64,000 nt of DNA from Porites lobata (taxonomy: Eukaryota > Cnidaria > Anthozoa > Scleractinia > Poritidae): positions 2,190,001 through 2,254,000 of the forward strand of contig CALNXK010000069.1 of NCBI GenBank assembly GCA_942486035.1, in the 5' to 3' direction. The translations under genes were made by a program, and so were the position numbers. The notes under the pieces were generated by a model. It was not told where the DNA came from. It saw only the letters and a program-made list of their open reading frames with translations, and searched no databases. Positions 12,861 through 24,182 of the stretch are shown here, piece after piece; positions within the stretch are counted from its first letter, which is position 1, and each line of letters opens with the position of its first letter.

Positions 12861-15800
12861 AGTGCTACTATGATCAAATCTTTGACTACCATTTTTGTTC
12901 GCTAGATTGGCAGTTTAGTACTTGAAGTACATGGTGTGCAAATTATAGCTTCATACGATTAAGGAAAGTGGTATTTTTTGGCGCTCATTTTAATTTTCTT
13001 CCGCCATTACAACGCCATGTTCCTGTGGCCCGGTTACCAAGAACACAAGGCAATTGCATTGTGACGTCATTTACTTAACGCAGTACACACAGCATGATAA
13101 TTTTCTTCCAAGAACCCTGCTCAAGAATGTTCCCTTTCCTCCCACTTCGATGCGTTCTTGTTTAGGCAAACTCTTTCGATCTTACTACATTAGGATCCGT
13201 ATGTGTGCAGCAACCGCTTCAATCGATAGAATTGTGCCGCGCGCGAGTCTGACCAACTGAATGTGAGATTCGAGGAATAGGTTTGTTTCCAGCTGACAGT
13301 TTCGCTGTTTTCTCGGTTTGATAACATCGAAGAGTGCTGCTGCAATAGCATTTACGGGGCTTTCAACGGAAACCAGTGGATCGTTTGCTAGCATATGGAA
13401 GAAAGATCAATCGACAGATCTTGAATCAGGAAAGAAATCTTCGCATAAAGAGGGAGCGCATGGAGGTAAGCTTACAGTTCCTGCTTACAGCAAAACTTGC
13501 AGTGAATGTCCCCAACACTAAGTTTATTTATATCGCCGGTAGTGATTTTTGCTTTTACTACTGGCGCAGTCATCGAAAATAAATTTTTTCCTAGACCTTT
13601 CTTCGACTGGAACGCGACGACTACGAAACTTTTACGAAACTGTCAAAACGGGTTGCCCTAAGGCAACAGATCACAGTGAGCCCTCTAGTTTTGTAAACAC
13701 TATTATTGCTAACACCTTGCTCTTGTAGTGTACTATTTTTTCTGTTACCACTATTAACATTCCTTTGAGCTTTTATAAAAAGCTTTAAAGCTCTATTTGT
13801 AAATTTTTATTATAAAGGATCAGGATCATGGTGCAATCTGAATGGTATGATATTTTAATATACAGTAAATTCCTTAGTATTTCCAACATTCTTGTCGCCA
13901 TAACCCTCACTAAACAAAAGGTATGCTTTTTTCAATTTTAGTCTTCCCAAAACTCAGAGCCTGATTTAAACTGCACGGACACATTGTCAGTTCAAACCAC
14001 AAGCTAAAGCAAGAGAGCCCACACAAGTTTATTGCAAACTGTTTTTGCAATTTTGCAAAATACAGCAAGAATTATCACCATTTACTGATGTGGTCTTTTT
14101 AAAATAAAATTGTGATCCTATCTTGAATGTTGTGTATTGTTATTCTTTTGAGTGAATAATGAAAAGTTTTGCAATCTTGCATTGAATACTTATGATAGTT
14201 ATAATTATAGTATATCATAATTTGAGATGTAAACTCCAACACAGGGGCACTCATGCACTGAATCACTGAAGTGATGTGACTGACAGATTGCAAGTTAAAA
14301 ATGAATAATCACCAAGGCTTGGTCACTGGAATATTTACTGCAACTGAGGGTTATGTACTACATGTATGAGATAGTTTCATGGTCCCGCTCATCACTGCTG
14401 CTTTATGTTTCACTACTCAAGGTTGTGCTCTACCAGCACCCAGTTGGCCCGTGGTGCTTAACTATTGTTCCGGGGGAACAAGGAAATTTTTTCATAGAAA
14501 TCATGTGCTGGGCACCCAGGATTTCATGGGTCCAGAGCACTGGCCCTCCTTTCAATTTTTCTTAGAGCACAGCCTTGCTACTTCAAAAAACCTTGGTGTA
14601 TCTTTTAATATGGGATAGACTAATGTTATTCCTATAAATGAGGAAGCTTCATGGACCCTTACTACATACAAAGGCACTGTCCACCCCGCTGTAACAATTG
14701 ATCTGCACACTTGTTGATCACAAGATAAATGTGCGGCCCCAGCTAAGAACCTGGAGGACTAGTGTTGGTTTTACGGCTTCAATTGTATTGCAATATACAA
14801 AGCCATTATTTTTTAGTCATGTAATACTGTTTAAAGGCTGCAATTATATTGCTCTTTGTTGCCTGATTTAGCATAGTCTATTTTGGGGGTATTATATAGC
14901 CTGAGCCAAGCTAGGGCAGGGCCCACACAGGGCAAAGGGGCTTCCCCACTTTTTGAAAAATAAAGAAATAAAATTAAGTACAGTGGAACCTCGATATAAC
15001 AAAGGGCCGAGGGACTGGCAAAATATGTTCATTATAACGAGGTTTGTTAACTTATATCGAGGTTCTTTTTCATATTGCCTTATATTTTACTATTACTGGA
15101 GTAAAAAAAAATAGTTTGTTAGACCGAGGACTTCGTTATAGAGGTTCCATTGTAATATACATTTTCATATGGATAGTATCTTTGTTGGAATAAGAATCTT
15201 CCAGCATCTAAATGTATTATTGGTCCGTTTTGATCCCATCAGTCTGACGCATGGGAAGCCTCAAAAAGTCAATCGTCCGGGATTTCCGCATTTTCAAACC
15301 AAAGCTATGTAGCATTTGCAACAATGCGGAATAGTCTTTTTTGATGAAGGTTCTTGATTAAATCTGAAGACATACTCCATGAACTACGGTTTCCTAAAAC
15401 GAATTATATCAGCTGATGATGTGGTCTCTGGCACATTTCAATGACATGCTAGACAAAATGAAGACGTTACAGGAACCTACAGTGTAATCTCATGATCTGC
15501 AAACTTCTAATTGTAGATTCAGCATGTGCAATCACGCTCAGCAGGAGAAAGATACTTTTCAGCGGCTTGAAATTTATGAACATGACTCTACTCAACAATG
15601 ACTCAAGAAAGGGTCAGTAATCTGACAGTTCTAAACAGCCACAAAGAGAGAACAGCCAAATTTGCTCTCCCCCCCCTCAATGTAGGTGGTCACCGGCCCG
15701 TGCATGTTAACAACTGTTTCCGAGGCCCTCTTAGGGGTTTTAACTCTTAAAAATGCTAGTTTCTAATAATATTTTACAATGAAAAAAACAGCGAGAAAAA

Positions 15801-17811
15801 CCCACAGAGCACAATCAAGAATGGGCCTCCATGATGAACATAATTTCCACTGTGTAACACTTTTTCCTAGAGGCAAGTGAATTTATGGCACACTGTGTTA
15901 TCAGCAGAATCGTGCAACCTAGTGATGTACTGAACCATTTAGGTTTTCAATACATAAAGTTAGTTGCAAATAATAATTTATTCATGCAGTGATAACCCAC
16001 TCTGTGATCTACAGACACCCATTTAATTGGACACCCATATATAACAGGCAGTTTTGTTTGTCCTGAGGAAAAGCATACATTTTTTCTTTAAAATTAACCG
16101 GCTTAGTAGGCACAGTAGTTAATGTGGACAACAACCACTTTTCTGTGTTTCAAGTCAGAAATTCCTATACATTCTTAATCCAGCGTTACAGACACTGGTT
16201 ACCCAGGCACTTTCTATTTTTCTTGTCACAATGATGTGCCAATTGTAGACATTGTACCAAGTTCACGGATTAATAAGATTTTATTACCAAAACATCTGTA
16301 GCCAAATAGCATGACGCATTTGATTTTGATACGTCTCCCCCCTGTTTGTAGTCCTTTGATAAATTTTCTGCCTCCTACTCAACAAGTTTCATGTCCTTGG
16401 CTTTTTGCTACAGTCATTGTACCTACCCTTCTTCTTCCTTGTTCGTTTATGCTATCTATCAAATAAATCACGTGTCTGTGACTTTTTTCTAGAAAGCTAA
16501 CTTAATATGGACACCCGGATAATACGGACACCCAGATAATATAGACATCATAACATGTCTGTGTTAACCGTTCTACTGTATATATTTTCTTGTCTAGCCA
16601 AAGCTTCAAAGCTGGTCCCAGTAAAGAGAGCATCCAAAAATATGCACACCTGGCTTTGAATAATAAATAAATTTAAAAAAAAACGTCACATACAACAATT
16701 TCATAAAGTAATCTATAAAAGTTATGGGAATACAAGGGGATATCATTGGCAATGGTTGAATGAGGTGAAGTCTCTGAATTTTTATTAGTGTTGAAATTTA
16801 CAAAGTGCATAATGATCTGCAGTCAATCGATAGGGAAGGCATAGGCAGACACGGCCTTTTCAAAAAAAAATGAGCTACAAAGAATGTGACAGTCTTTAAT
16901 GTCAGCACTGAAAATTATTAAATTGATATACCAAATCAAGAGCGAGCGATCCCCTTATTTATCTATTTATATTGAAAATGAGTAAATTAACTTTTCTGAC
17001 AAAGAGAACTTACCATTAGATCTAATTTTAAAATCCTCAGCTCAGATACGCAACACTAAACTAACAATTAAATTTTCAATAATAAAGGACAGCAGTCCGT
17101 TTAAGATGGGAAAAAAAACCACATGCATACGTCATCGAGCTGGCCGCTTTAGAACTGCAACTTAGCTGAACTGAAAACTGTACCCACTCTGATTCGCTGT
17201 GCCTGAAGAGCTATAAAGCAAAACTTTATCTTCACTTGGATAAATGAGCACTCGAGAGTGGCTAGAAGGCAGGTGAAATTGGTGCTGACTCTCGATCGTC
17301 TTGCCTGTGTATTATTATTGTAGCCAGTACGTATACAAATACACCTACCAGTAGTCCGACTCTCCGTCGGCACAAACTGCATAAAATACGACTTGGTGAA
17401 GTGTGTTTTTTCCTTCTCTGAGGCTAGCTGTCCTTAATATTTGACTTTCTCATATTCAGTCGGTGCTGGTTCTACAGAGTCATCGTAATCTATGATTTCC
17501 TCCTTCACAATTCCAGAATCGGGCGAAGACGAGCGAAGCTTTGAGAATCGCTCGCCGTTTTCTCACGGTTCAGGTTTGTTTTCTTGGCGTGTTCAGAAAA
17601 TGACGTCACAATCAGAGAACAATAGCTTTGTCACTGGCACATAAATTTGTAATGGCGGACGCGAAAAACCTACATTTCAAGCTCAATATTTTCACTTAGA
17701 GGGCGCCAAAGTTCACTTCAATGACCGAAACAGGTACAGCCACTTCTGATAAGCTGAAAAGAAAGCGTTTTTGTAACAAACTTGACATTAAATTTTGATC
17801 GTAGTAGCACT
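12861..17811. mobile_element. 4.95 kb TTAA-flanked DNA transposon, non-autonomous
   Basis: TTAA at 12857-12860 and 17812-17815 flanks inverted ends AGTGCTACTAYGATCAAA. Similarity between the arms continues in patches further in: both have a CCGCCATTACAA phrase and a GTGACGTCAT phrase at comparable distances from the ends. TTAA duplications are typical of piggyBac and Kolobok elements. No transposase frame is visible inside, only short unrecognised frames, so this would be a non-autonomous copy or one filled by later insertions (the MITE at 14981 is one). Confidence 0.7.
14981..15152. mobile_element. Pogo/Tigger-like MITE, TA duplication
   Basis: A 172-base element with ends CAGTGGAACCTCGATATAAC and the complement GAGGTTCCATTG, flanked by TA at 14979-14980 and 15153-15154. 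CAGTGGAACCTC-type ends are characteristic of pogo/Tigger-derived MITEs of the Tc1/mariner superfamily. It has no coding capacity and lies inside the TTAA element. Confidence 0.8.
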
Positions 17812-19184
17812 TTAAGATCTTAGACAACGATCTGACCTAGTATGAGGTTTGGTTTAGTCGATATTTTCTCTCCGCAAATAGAAAGAAAAAATGTTCCCAA
17901 GAGTATTTAGTTATAATTTTGGCTGTAGACAGAAAACTTTGAGCGATTTTCTTGCCTCGAGTTTATCTTTGAAAACAGTAAACACCGGGAAGCCGGCTAA
18001 AAGCTTTAAGCTTAAGCTTAAAGACTTAGGATTTTTAAGACGCTTTAAAACTTGCCTTCGTGAAAGGAAATTTTTGTCTCTGTACGTAAATGTTTCACCG
18101 AATTATATTTCTTTTATTGATTGTTAGTAGTCTCTTACAATCTTAATCGCTTTGCCGTTTGTTTTCAGTCGTTCATAAAACATCGCTTGCGGGAGTACTC
18201 AAAATGCCGCGCGCATCAAATGCTTTTTAAGATTACACATCGTTTTAAAACCATTAAATAAAAAATAAACACAATAAATTCTTTATTACGTTGAAGCGTA
18301 ACTCTTTTAATGCTTACTGAAAATTTGGCGCTTGTCAAAAGTGAGAACCGGTTGGCCGTATATAGTGGTTTTTTGAAATTTTTTGAACGGTTTTGCTAAG
18401 AGCCCACGTCTGCCTCGATGGTTCTGAATATTTGTCTTGAAAAATTGTGAAATACTGCATTTTGTCTGAGGTCTGTATGATAAAAACAGCGCCTCATATT
18501 ACTGTTTCGCCTCAGATGTGAGGTATAAAAAGTATGAAATGCTGGTTTACACGCACCCAGATTTGTTGGCAAGATTTTGTAAAGTAAACTTGTCGAACGC
18601 CAAAAATTCGGCCTGATTTGTTTTCCAAGAATTCGTTTTCTACGCCTAATCTACTGTGATCAAGAGCCATCATGGCTGTTAAATGTAATCGAACATAATT
18701 GCTATTTTTTGGGTGTACATATAAGGCTATCAACTCGATGTAAGATTTTTCTTCACTCTAAAATCACTTAGCCTTAGCTTTCCCTAAAAAGTCACCTATA
18801 TGCCCTTAAGTTAACTGATTTGTGGGTTACAAGTTTATTGTTTGATTTAAATTATGAATTTATTAATGGGAGCTTCGCTTTTAGCCCTGGCTAAATCTAT
18901 ATATTAGAACTCAAAATAATATCACGTAATTCAACGTGGAATTGTAACTTTCTTAATATGATACTAAGAAACCCTATTTATACACCTACCATTTTTTTAA
19001 AGCCTATCAAAGATATACAACAGCATACTGTCTTCCCATCCTGTGCCAAATACTTGTATATCACCGAGCGGGAATTTCACGTTTGCGTGACACAGAACAG
19101 GAAGTGCAATGCACTTCAAACCGGAAGCTGACTGTACAATTTAAGTAGGCCTAGACAGTCATTCAAAACTATCCCAGCCTGAAA

Positions 19185-19535
19185 CTATCCCGTCTTAGCT
19201 GATTAAATCTTTTTTTTCTAGAGATCCAACGTTGACAACCAGCAGGACCTTCGTCTACAGCTTCTGGAGTTTATTTCTTAAAGTTTCGTAGTGGGCAACA
19301 AATTCAATAGAAACGTTTATAACTGTAAACACAATCTTTAAAAAGGCTCTAACTTATCACTAGTTAAAATATGAGAGAAAATAAACTGAATTGACTGACT
19401 GAACACACTATGAAAATCTTCCACTTCCGGTTTAAGGAATAAACTGCAGAAGGCGTGAACGAAGATCCTGCGTGCTGGTTGTCATCGTTTGATCCCTAGA
19501 AAAAAAAGATCTAGTCAGCTAAAATATTGAGGAAA
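19185..19535. repeat. Inverted repeat with arms of about 100 bases
   Basis: The arm at about 19190-19290 (TTTTTTTTCTAGAGATC, then GACAACCAGCAGGA) matches the complement of about 19430-19530 with scattered mismatches. The arms enclose about 140 bases. This looks like a foldback or MITE-type element just outside the left end of Polinton 1. No clear target duplication was seen. Confidence 0.65.
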
Positions 19536-19666
19536 TAAAACTGAGATGCCCTAAGACTACTTCATCATGTATGACCTCGAGTGCACAACGCCGTCAGCAG
19601 CTGCAAGATTGGTAGGAAGCTTTGTCGCTAAGTTTGCTATAATGTTGTCATCCACAAAGAGAGAGA

Positions 19667-20044
19667 AGTAGGGCAAATGAGGGTACTAAGACAGTTTCAT
19701 ATATTTGGTTGATATATGAACCTTTTTACACTTGACCTTGGGAATCCGGTTTGAACCGGTTTTGGGTGGTTTGTCGAGGCTTAAAGAGATAGCGCTTTAC
19801 TCTAGTACGCAGATGGTGCGTTCAAATGAAAATAATATAATATATAGTAATAGTATGAAGACTGATCGTAAAGAACTTATAAGAAGATTATTATCTGGAG
19901 TTACTGATGATGAATTTAAAAACTTGGTTCGAGTACGGGAAGAAGCGAGACGCCCTATTGCCGCGCCTAGAAAAATGGGAATCAAGCAATTAATCCGTTG
20001 TTTTGAGAATAATAATTTATACAAACCACCAAGACCAATTCCAG
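19667..20044 (+). repeat. Left terminal inverted repeat of Polinton 1
   Basis: It pairs with 46399-46776. The two arms have the same length with only point differences. Similarity stops at CCAATTCCAG, inside coding sequence. The repeat therefore carries the first roughly 77 codons of an open frame starting at the ATG at 19813. On the left arm that frame continues into an HNH-type endonuclease. On the right arm it continues into DNA polymerase B. Confidence 0.9.
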
Positions 20045-20493
20045 TTTCCCCAAAAAGTAATCCTATGAAGATTGATTATTGGGATAAAATTTACCCGATT
20101 GACAAAATATATATTAGACCTGAAGATGGAAAAACATTCAGTATTGTAGATGACATTTATTATGCAGTTCATCCGGTTTACATATTATATGCAGCTCCAG
20201 AAGATGGAGCAATAATTAATGTGAGACATGGGTCGCCTATTAGCTATCGTCAGCATTCAGAAACTTATTCTATGCATTGTGGTGTTTGAAATGTAGGTTG
20301 TTCTGAGAGACTACAACGACAAGTACATAGATTTGTATATGAGTGTCATAATGGTATTTTACCGAAGGGGAAGATAATTACTCACATAAATGGTAACAAA
20401 AAAGATAACCGTTTATGTAATTTACAAATAAATACCAGAAAAGCTGGTTGGGAAATTAAACAAGATAAATTGGATATGTTATATGGTAATTAA
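19813..20493 (+). pseudogene. HNH-type homing endonuclease-like protein starting in the TIR
   Basis: The frame opens at an ATG (MVRSNENN...) inside the terminal repeat. Its first 77 or so residues are nearly the same as the PolB N-terminus on the opposite arm, including the phrase VREEARRPI and a proline-rich linker. It then diverges into a segment with IDKIYIRPEDGK and HPVYILYAAPEDGA. An in-frame TGA at 20287-20289 interrupts it. The same frame continues with QVHRFVYECHNG, PKGKIITHINGN and KKDNRLCNLQ, a typical HNH_3-type endonuclease core (H...N...NR.NL). Such enzymes cut DNA and often promote their own spread. The role in Polintons is not known to me; DNA cleavage for mobility or exclusion is inference. 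The stop suggests decay. Confidence 0.7.
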
Positions 20494-20509
20494 CAATTAT
20501 TCCACGAGG

Positions 20510-20548
<39 letters not shown>

Positions 20549-21190
20549 ATAGCGCCGAGTTGGCTATAATCATGACAGCCGTCGAAATTACTATGAATTT
20601 GGATTTTCGGTGCAGTTATAAAAGTAAGAACAACGGAGAAAAACTACCGGTATTACCTCGGTCGCTTGTTATGAAGTTGTTTGAAGCCACAAGCTGGTTT
20701 TGCCGAACAAGAAAAGAAGCTATACTGCCGCCTCGATTGCTCTAGTGAATGGCTGCATAGCCTGTATTTGTAGCTGGTTACTCGTGATTTATATTCTTGA
20801 TGTCGGATAAACAAGCTGCAGTTATCTATCGGCGAGTGACTCGATCGACGAATGGCTTCGCGATCATGAAGAAACAACACTTGTCTTCTTTCGTAGCTGG
20901 TCAAGGTACTTTAGTTCCATGTGTTTTCATGTGTTTTTCGACAAACTTTCAAACAAGCTCTTGTGGCTTTTTTGTTTGTTTTTGTCTTTTTTCTTTCGTT
21001 GAAATTGCATTTCTAGTATTCTAAGAAATGAATTAAAACGATTTGCTTCGGGCGCCGTTCTATCCTTCGCGAAAAAAAATCTCAGCTAGCTTCCAATTTT
21101 AAACTGACGCGTACACCGACCATATATGGAGAACATGGTATCTTAGCTCATATACCATAACGGCTAAGCCAATCAAAATGCTAGAATTGC
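20510..21190. other. Probable insertion or unassigned spacer with a small hairpin
   Basis: No gene recognised. Near 20533-20562 the sequence can fold as CCAAC-GAG-GCGC-AT-AGCGC-CGAG-TTGG, a compact palindrome common at ends of small repeats. Base composition differs from the flanking Polinton genes, so this stretch may be a later insertion between the endonuclease and the eRF1-like gene. Confidence 0.35.
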
Positions 21191-21217
21191 ATTATCCAAT
21201 GATTCAGTTTTTAATAA

Positions 21218-21835
21218 TTAATAATATCTAAGCCCAACCATATCACCATACTGAAATAATTTGCGACTATATATTATTTTGGTTTTTGAGTCAGGATCTG
21301 GTTTATAGTTTTGATATTTATCCTCATTTGTGAATACAACATGAGAATGACTATTGGTTATTTTTTTGAGTCCAAAATCCAACCTGTCTATATTTGCTTT
21401 TGCAATCATATCCAATATTTTATCGACTATTGGATTTTCAATTATTTTCTTTTTATAAGTATCTGAAATAGGATCTAAATAAAAGCTCTAACCGCATTTA
21501 TAATCAGCTTTTTCTATTGCTTGCTCAGGCTCATTGAGTACTGATCCTTTCTATCCTTCACAAGTATTTTTTATGATGCCAGATAGTAGTAACAACCCAC
21601 GGCATCAAATTCTTGGTTCTTTTAGCTGGTTTAGTTGCTATAATGCTGATTTTAGAGCAGTTTTTGTGTGTTTTTGTACGACTTTTGACTTAATATTTGA
21701 GACAAGGCCGATTTCATTGGTCAACGTTTGTTTACTAAGGCTTACTGTACCATTTGGAGGAATATACGTAGATATCAAACTAGTGCCTCCTGATAGAGAT
21801 TGTTGTTTAGCTAAAAGACGGATATAATCTTCCAT
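21218..21835 (-). pseudogene. eRF1-like (class I translation release factor) fragment
   Basis: Starting at the ATG at 21835, the first 65 codons contain GTSLISTYIPPNG and VSNIKSKV. The first matches the conserved GTS-IS-IPP strand of the eRF1 N-domain. The second contains the NIKS tetrapeptide that reads stop codons at the tip of that domain, at the right spacing and with the usual -NIKS-(R/K)V context. The frame stops at 21638-21640. Further minus-strand segments (about 21418-21530, then 21218-21415, with YLDPISD and KANIDRLDFGLKK) look like the rest of the gene with frameshifts. eRF1 recognises stop codons and triggers peptide release. Giant viruses are known to carry such genes; here it sits beside the Bro-N/nuclease gene within Polinton 1. 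The N-domain call is fairly strong, the downstream part weaker. Confidence 0.6.
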
Positions 21836-21914
21836 GATATATATTGTATATAATTATGGAACGTAAAAAAGGTGTATTAAATAGATACTGACTTGTTTTT
21901 ACTTTGTGACAATA

Positions 21915-22736
21915 TTATTTTTCAATTCGATGGATTATTTCATAATGCATTTTTAGTGTGTCCTTATTACGGAACTGTTTGATACAATATTTACACGGTA
22001 CTCTGATACCTTTCATGTATTCATGAATATTTTTACAGATGTTATCATAATCATCACTGAGTATAAATGCACAACCATTATTAACGTACTTCTTCTTCAT
22101 CTCCTTTTGGGCTTCTGATACATAGTAATTACCTGTAGGACTCTTGAATTCTATGCCCAGGCCTTTATAATCTTTGTGATAATCAAGTACCAATAGATCA
22201 GGCTGTCCTCTCATATATCCCTTTTTGTGTGAATCCAGTCTCTTATCCTCAGTATCCTGATTTTCACCCAGACCAGCTACTGAAATGGAATCTGGATAGT
22301 ACTTTCTTATGAGGTCCACTCCTTTATAATTGAGGTCAGTCTCATTGCCAATCATAACCATCTTATTCCAGGGACTATCAAATAGTTTATATTGGCCATA
22401 TTTACGGATAGATGGTAACACAGTAGTAAATACCCAGTCTTGGAATTTTATTGCAATCTCCATTTTTGAACCAAAAACATTGGCATAAAAACCGGGCTCA
22501 TTGATAAAAGTATACCAACGGACCTGACCCGGTGAAACACCGGGTGAGGTTTGAAGGCATTTCATCTTATACTTTTTATCAACATGTCGTAAAAGAGCAT
22601 CATCTGTGTCACTATAACCTAGGATCTGAGCAATGTCCTTTCCTCGGAACCAAATATTTTGCTTCTTATCAATATATGAAGTCAGCTCGATATTCATATT
22701 TTGATTGATATATTTCTTTTCTATCATATACACCAT
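21915..22736 (-). CDS. Bro-N / VRR-NUC / C2H2 fusion protein (intact, 273 aa)
   Basis: One uninterrupted frame from the ATG at 22736. Residues about 12-115 are a Bro-N (baculovirus repeated ORF N-terminal) DNA-binding domain, with FRGKDIAQILGYS, FINEPGFYANVFGSK and FQDWVFTTVLPSIRKYGQY. Residues about 170-245 resemble a VRR-NUC type PD-(D/E)XK nuclease: GQPDLLVLDY, then GIEFKSPTGNY, then SEAQKEM, giving D, ExK and a following Q. The last 30 residues contain a C2H2-like finger (CKYCIKQF...HYEIIH). A DNA-processing or DNA-damage nuclease targeted by two DNA-binding modules is the natural inference. It lies between the integrase cluster and the eRF1-like fragment. Polinton 2 keeps only the nuclease and finger part (57690-58085). 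It is one of the few intact frames in the element. Confidence 0.82.
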   Translation of the reverse strand: MVYMIEKKYINQNMNIELTSYIDKKQNIWFRGKDIAQILGYSDTDDALLRHVDKKYKMKCLQTSPGVSPGQVRWYTFINEPGFYANVFGSKMEIAIKFQDWVFTTVLPSIRKYGQYKLFDSPWNKMVMIGNETDLNYKGVDLIRKYYPDSISVAGLGENQDTEDKRLDSHKKGYMRGQPDLLVLDYHKDYKGLGIEFKSPTGNYYVSEAQKEMKKKYVNNGCAFILSDDYDNICKNIHEYMKGIRVPCKYCIKQFRNKDTLKMHYEIIHRIEK

Positions 22737-22794
22737 ATATATAGGTTACATAATTTTCTATCACACAGACCAATAAAATGGTATATATGATAGA

Positions 22795-23034
22795 TTAAAA
22801 AATATGCTGAGCCTGAGGTGCCGTTTCAGCACATTGGACCTGAGGTCGCGTTTCACGACCCCAACAAAGCTGTCTCAATTTATTTTCCTCTTGTGTCATT
22901 TTGTTGAGGGGGCGAAACGTCCACCCCAACATTTGAGGGATTTTGTTGACGCCCCGTTTCAGGGCCCCAATCCACCGTCCACGTTTTATGGACGCTGGTA
23001 GTTTACTCGTTCTCCTCTTCTTCCTCCGTTTCAA
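22795..23034 (-). CDS. Small basic ORF, doubtful
   Basis: A 79-codon frame beginning with a Lys/Arg-rich stretch (KRRKKRRTSKLPASIKRGR), which could be a nuclear or nucleolar signal or a nucleic acid-binding tail. It has no family I recognise. It lies between the Bro-N gene and a small coiled-coil ORF on the same strand. The opposite strand is also open over much of it and the sequence is unusually GC-rich for the element, so it may be chance. Confidence 0.25.
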   Translation of the reverse strand: MKRRKKRRTSKLPASIKRGRWIGALKRGVNKIPQMLGWTFRPLNKMTQEENKLRQLCWGRETRPQVQCAETAPQAQHIF

Positions 23035-23076
23035 AGATCACTTCTAGGACACCGGTTAATGACATCTCAGCGGATT

Positions 23077-23214
23077 CTAGTTAATGGAGATTAATTTTTT
23101 GTGATGTAATGTGGCAATCTCTTCCTCCAATTTTTGGATTTTAGTGTAAACAGCATTGATTTCAGTTTCCTTACTGCGGATTTTAGTATCAAGCTTTCTT
23201 ATATGACCGTCCAT
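23077..23214 (-). CDS. Small coiled-coil protein (45 aa)
   Basis: A short frame from the ATG at 23214 to the TAG at 23077-23079. The ATG is preceded by the CTAATAGTAT motif also found at other starts in this element, which favours a real gene. The peptide is charged and helical, with heptad-like KLDTKIRSKETEI and IQKLEEEIATL. No family recognised. It sits just downstream of the integrase gene on the same strand. Confidence 0.45.
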   Translation of the reverse strand: MDGHIRKLDTKIRSKETEINAVYTKIQKLEEEIATLHHKKLISIN

Positions 23215-23220
23215 ATACTA

Positions 23221-24182
23221 TTAGTTAGATAAATCTTGCAAGCTGCTCAATGGAATCCAACTATTAAAGTCGTCACTATAAACTAACCACTTCACGAGAG
23301 CTTGTTTCTTCTTATAATTACAATCCCTTCGAATGACCTTTTGAATGCGAAACACATCCTGTTTTGCCGGAAGTAATTCAGGTTCATAAAAGCTGCCCTG
23401 TATTTCCTCATTATTGAGATCCTTTAATCTGTAGGTAATTGGATTTGTGGATTGGCTTTTATTGATCAGGAATATCTCCTCTGTCCAATTAGGTGTATAC
23501 CCTTTATCAAATACCTTTCTCTCGTACTTACTTATCCTAACCTTATCCTTAATCCCCAACTTTGAATTTGGGTCTAGATGACAATTGCTTCATATCACCA
23601 TATAGGTTAAAACACAGGGTACTTTCATTCTTCTTTTTACTAGCTTCTACAGGAGTCATTTTAATGGAACTGTGTTTGGTGTTATTGTACTGCTTCAGTA
23701 TTTTTGGTAGTATGTCAAGACATTGAGTATTACCCTGGACAGTAAACTGTTTCCACATTTTGGTTTTAATTGTACGGTTCCATCTTTCACAAACACTTAC
23801 ACATAGATTTTTCCTCATTCTCGGTTGAGTATAGTGTTATATTATTCTTTTCCAATAATTCCTTCATATTTTTGTTATAATATTCTTTCCCCTTTTCAGT
23901 CCAAGGATATTGTGGTTTACGGCCCTCTTTGAAGATGGATTTGAAGGCTTCTGTGACAGTTTCCTCTTTCTTATCCTTCAATGGGATAATCCAGCCATAT
24001 TTGGAGAATAGATCTAGTACAATGAGAAGATATCTGTAACCCTAGTTCCATTTGCTGAACTGTTGCATTTCAACTAGATCTGAGCACCAAATTTTGTCAA
24101 TACCGGTTGTGATAGCATGCCGCCGAGTAAAGTTGCGTTTTATGGGTTTATGTACTTCGTCCGCTAATTGCTGTTGCCAACT
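23221..24182 (-). pseudogene. Polinton integrase (retroviral type, chromodomain-like tail), broken
   Basis: It catalyses insertion of the element. Three overlapping frames cover it. About 23787-24180 holds the N-terminal part and the first half of the RNase H-like core (WTEKGKEYYN). 23549-23818 holds the ERWNRTIKTKMWK segment with the catalytic Glu and TPVEAS. 23221-23559 holds the C-terminal part with KVRISKYERKVF and YTPNWTEEIF, a tail resembling an SH3 plus chromodomain (KWLVYSDDFNSWIPLSSL). Two frameshifts separate these, at about 23800 and 23553, and there is a stop near 24040. The second catalytic position reads E (WTEKG) where copy 2 has D (WTDNG). This type is the c-integrase of Maverick/Polintons. 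Confidence 0.85.

Larger units (their letters stand above)
11767..18906 (+). repeat. Dispersed repeat family, copy B/C, split by a TTAA element
   Basis: Copy B begins exactly where copy A ends, with a GC-alternating stretch (CGCGCGCGCG) and CCCATAGCTAAG. It follows copy A as far as a GCACGTTTGTA phrase near 12856. Matching sequence resumes at 17816 and runs to the family's usual 3' end at 18906. The intervening 12861-17811 is a separate insertion. The two flanking halves together have about 2.2 kb, similar to copy A. Copy B also has an internal partial duplication (the TTGAAACTTGTTTACTTTG phrase occurs near 12340 and 12510). Confidence 0.65.

Noticed and set aside
20653..21024. Short frames on both strands between the HNH gene and the eRF1-like gene
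   Set aside because: No motif, and composition differs from the Polinton genes; probable inserted repeat.
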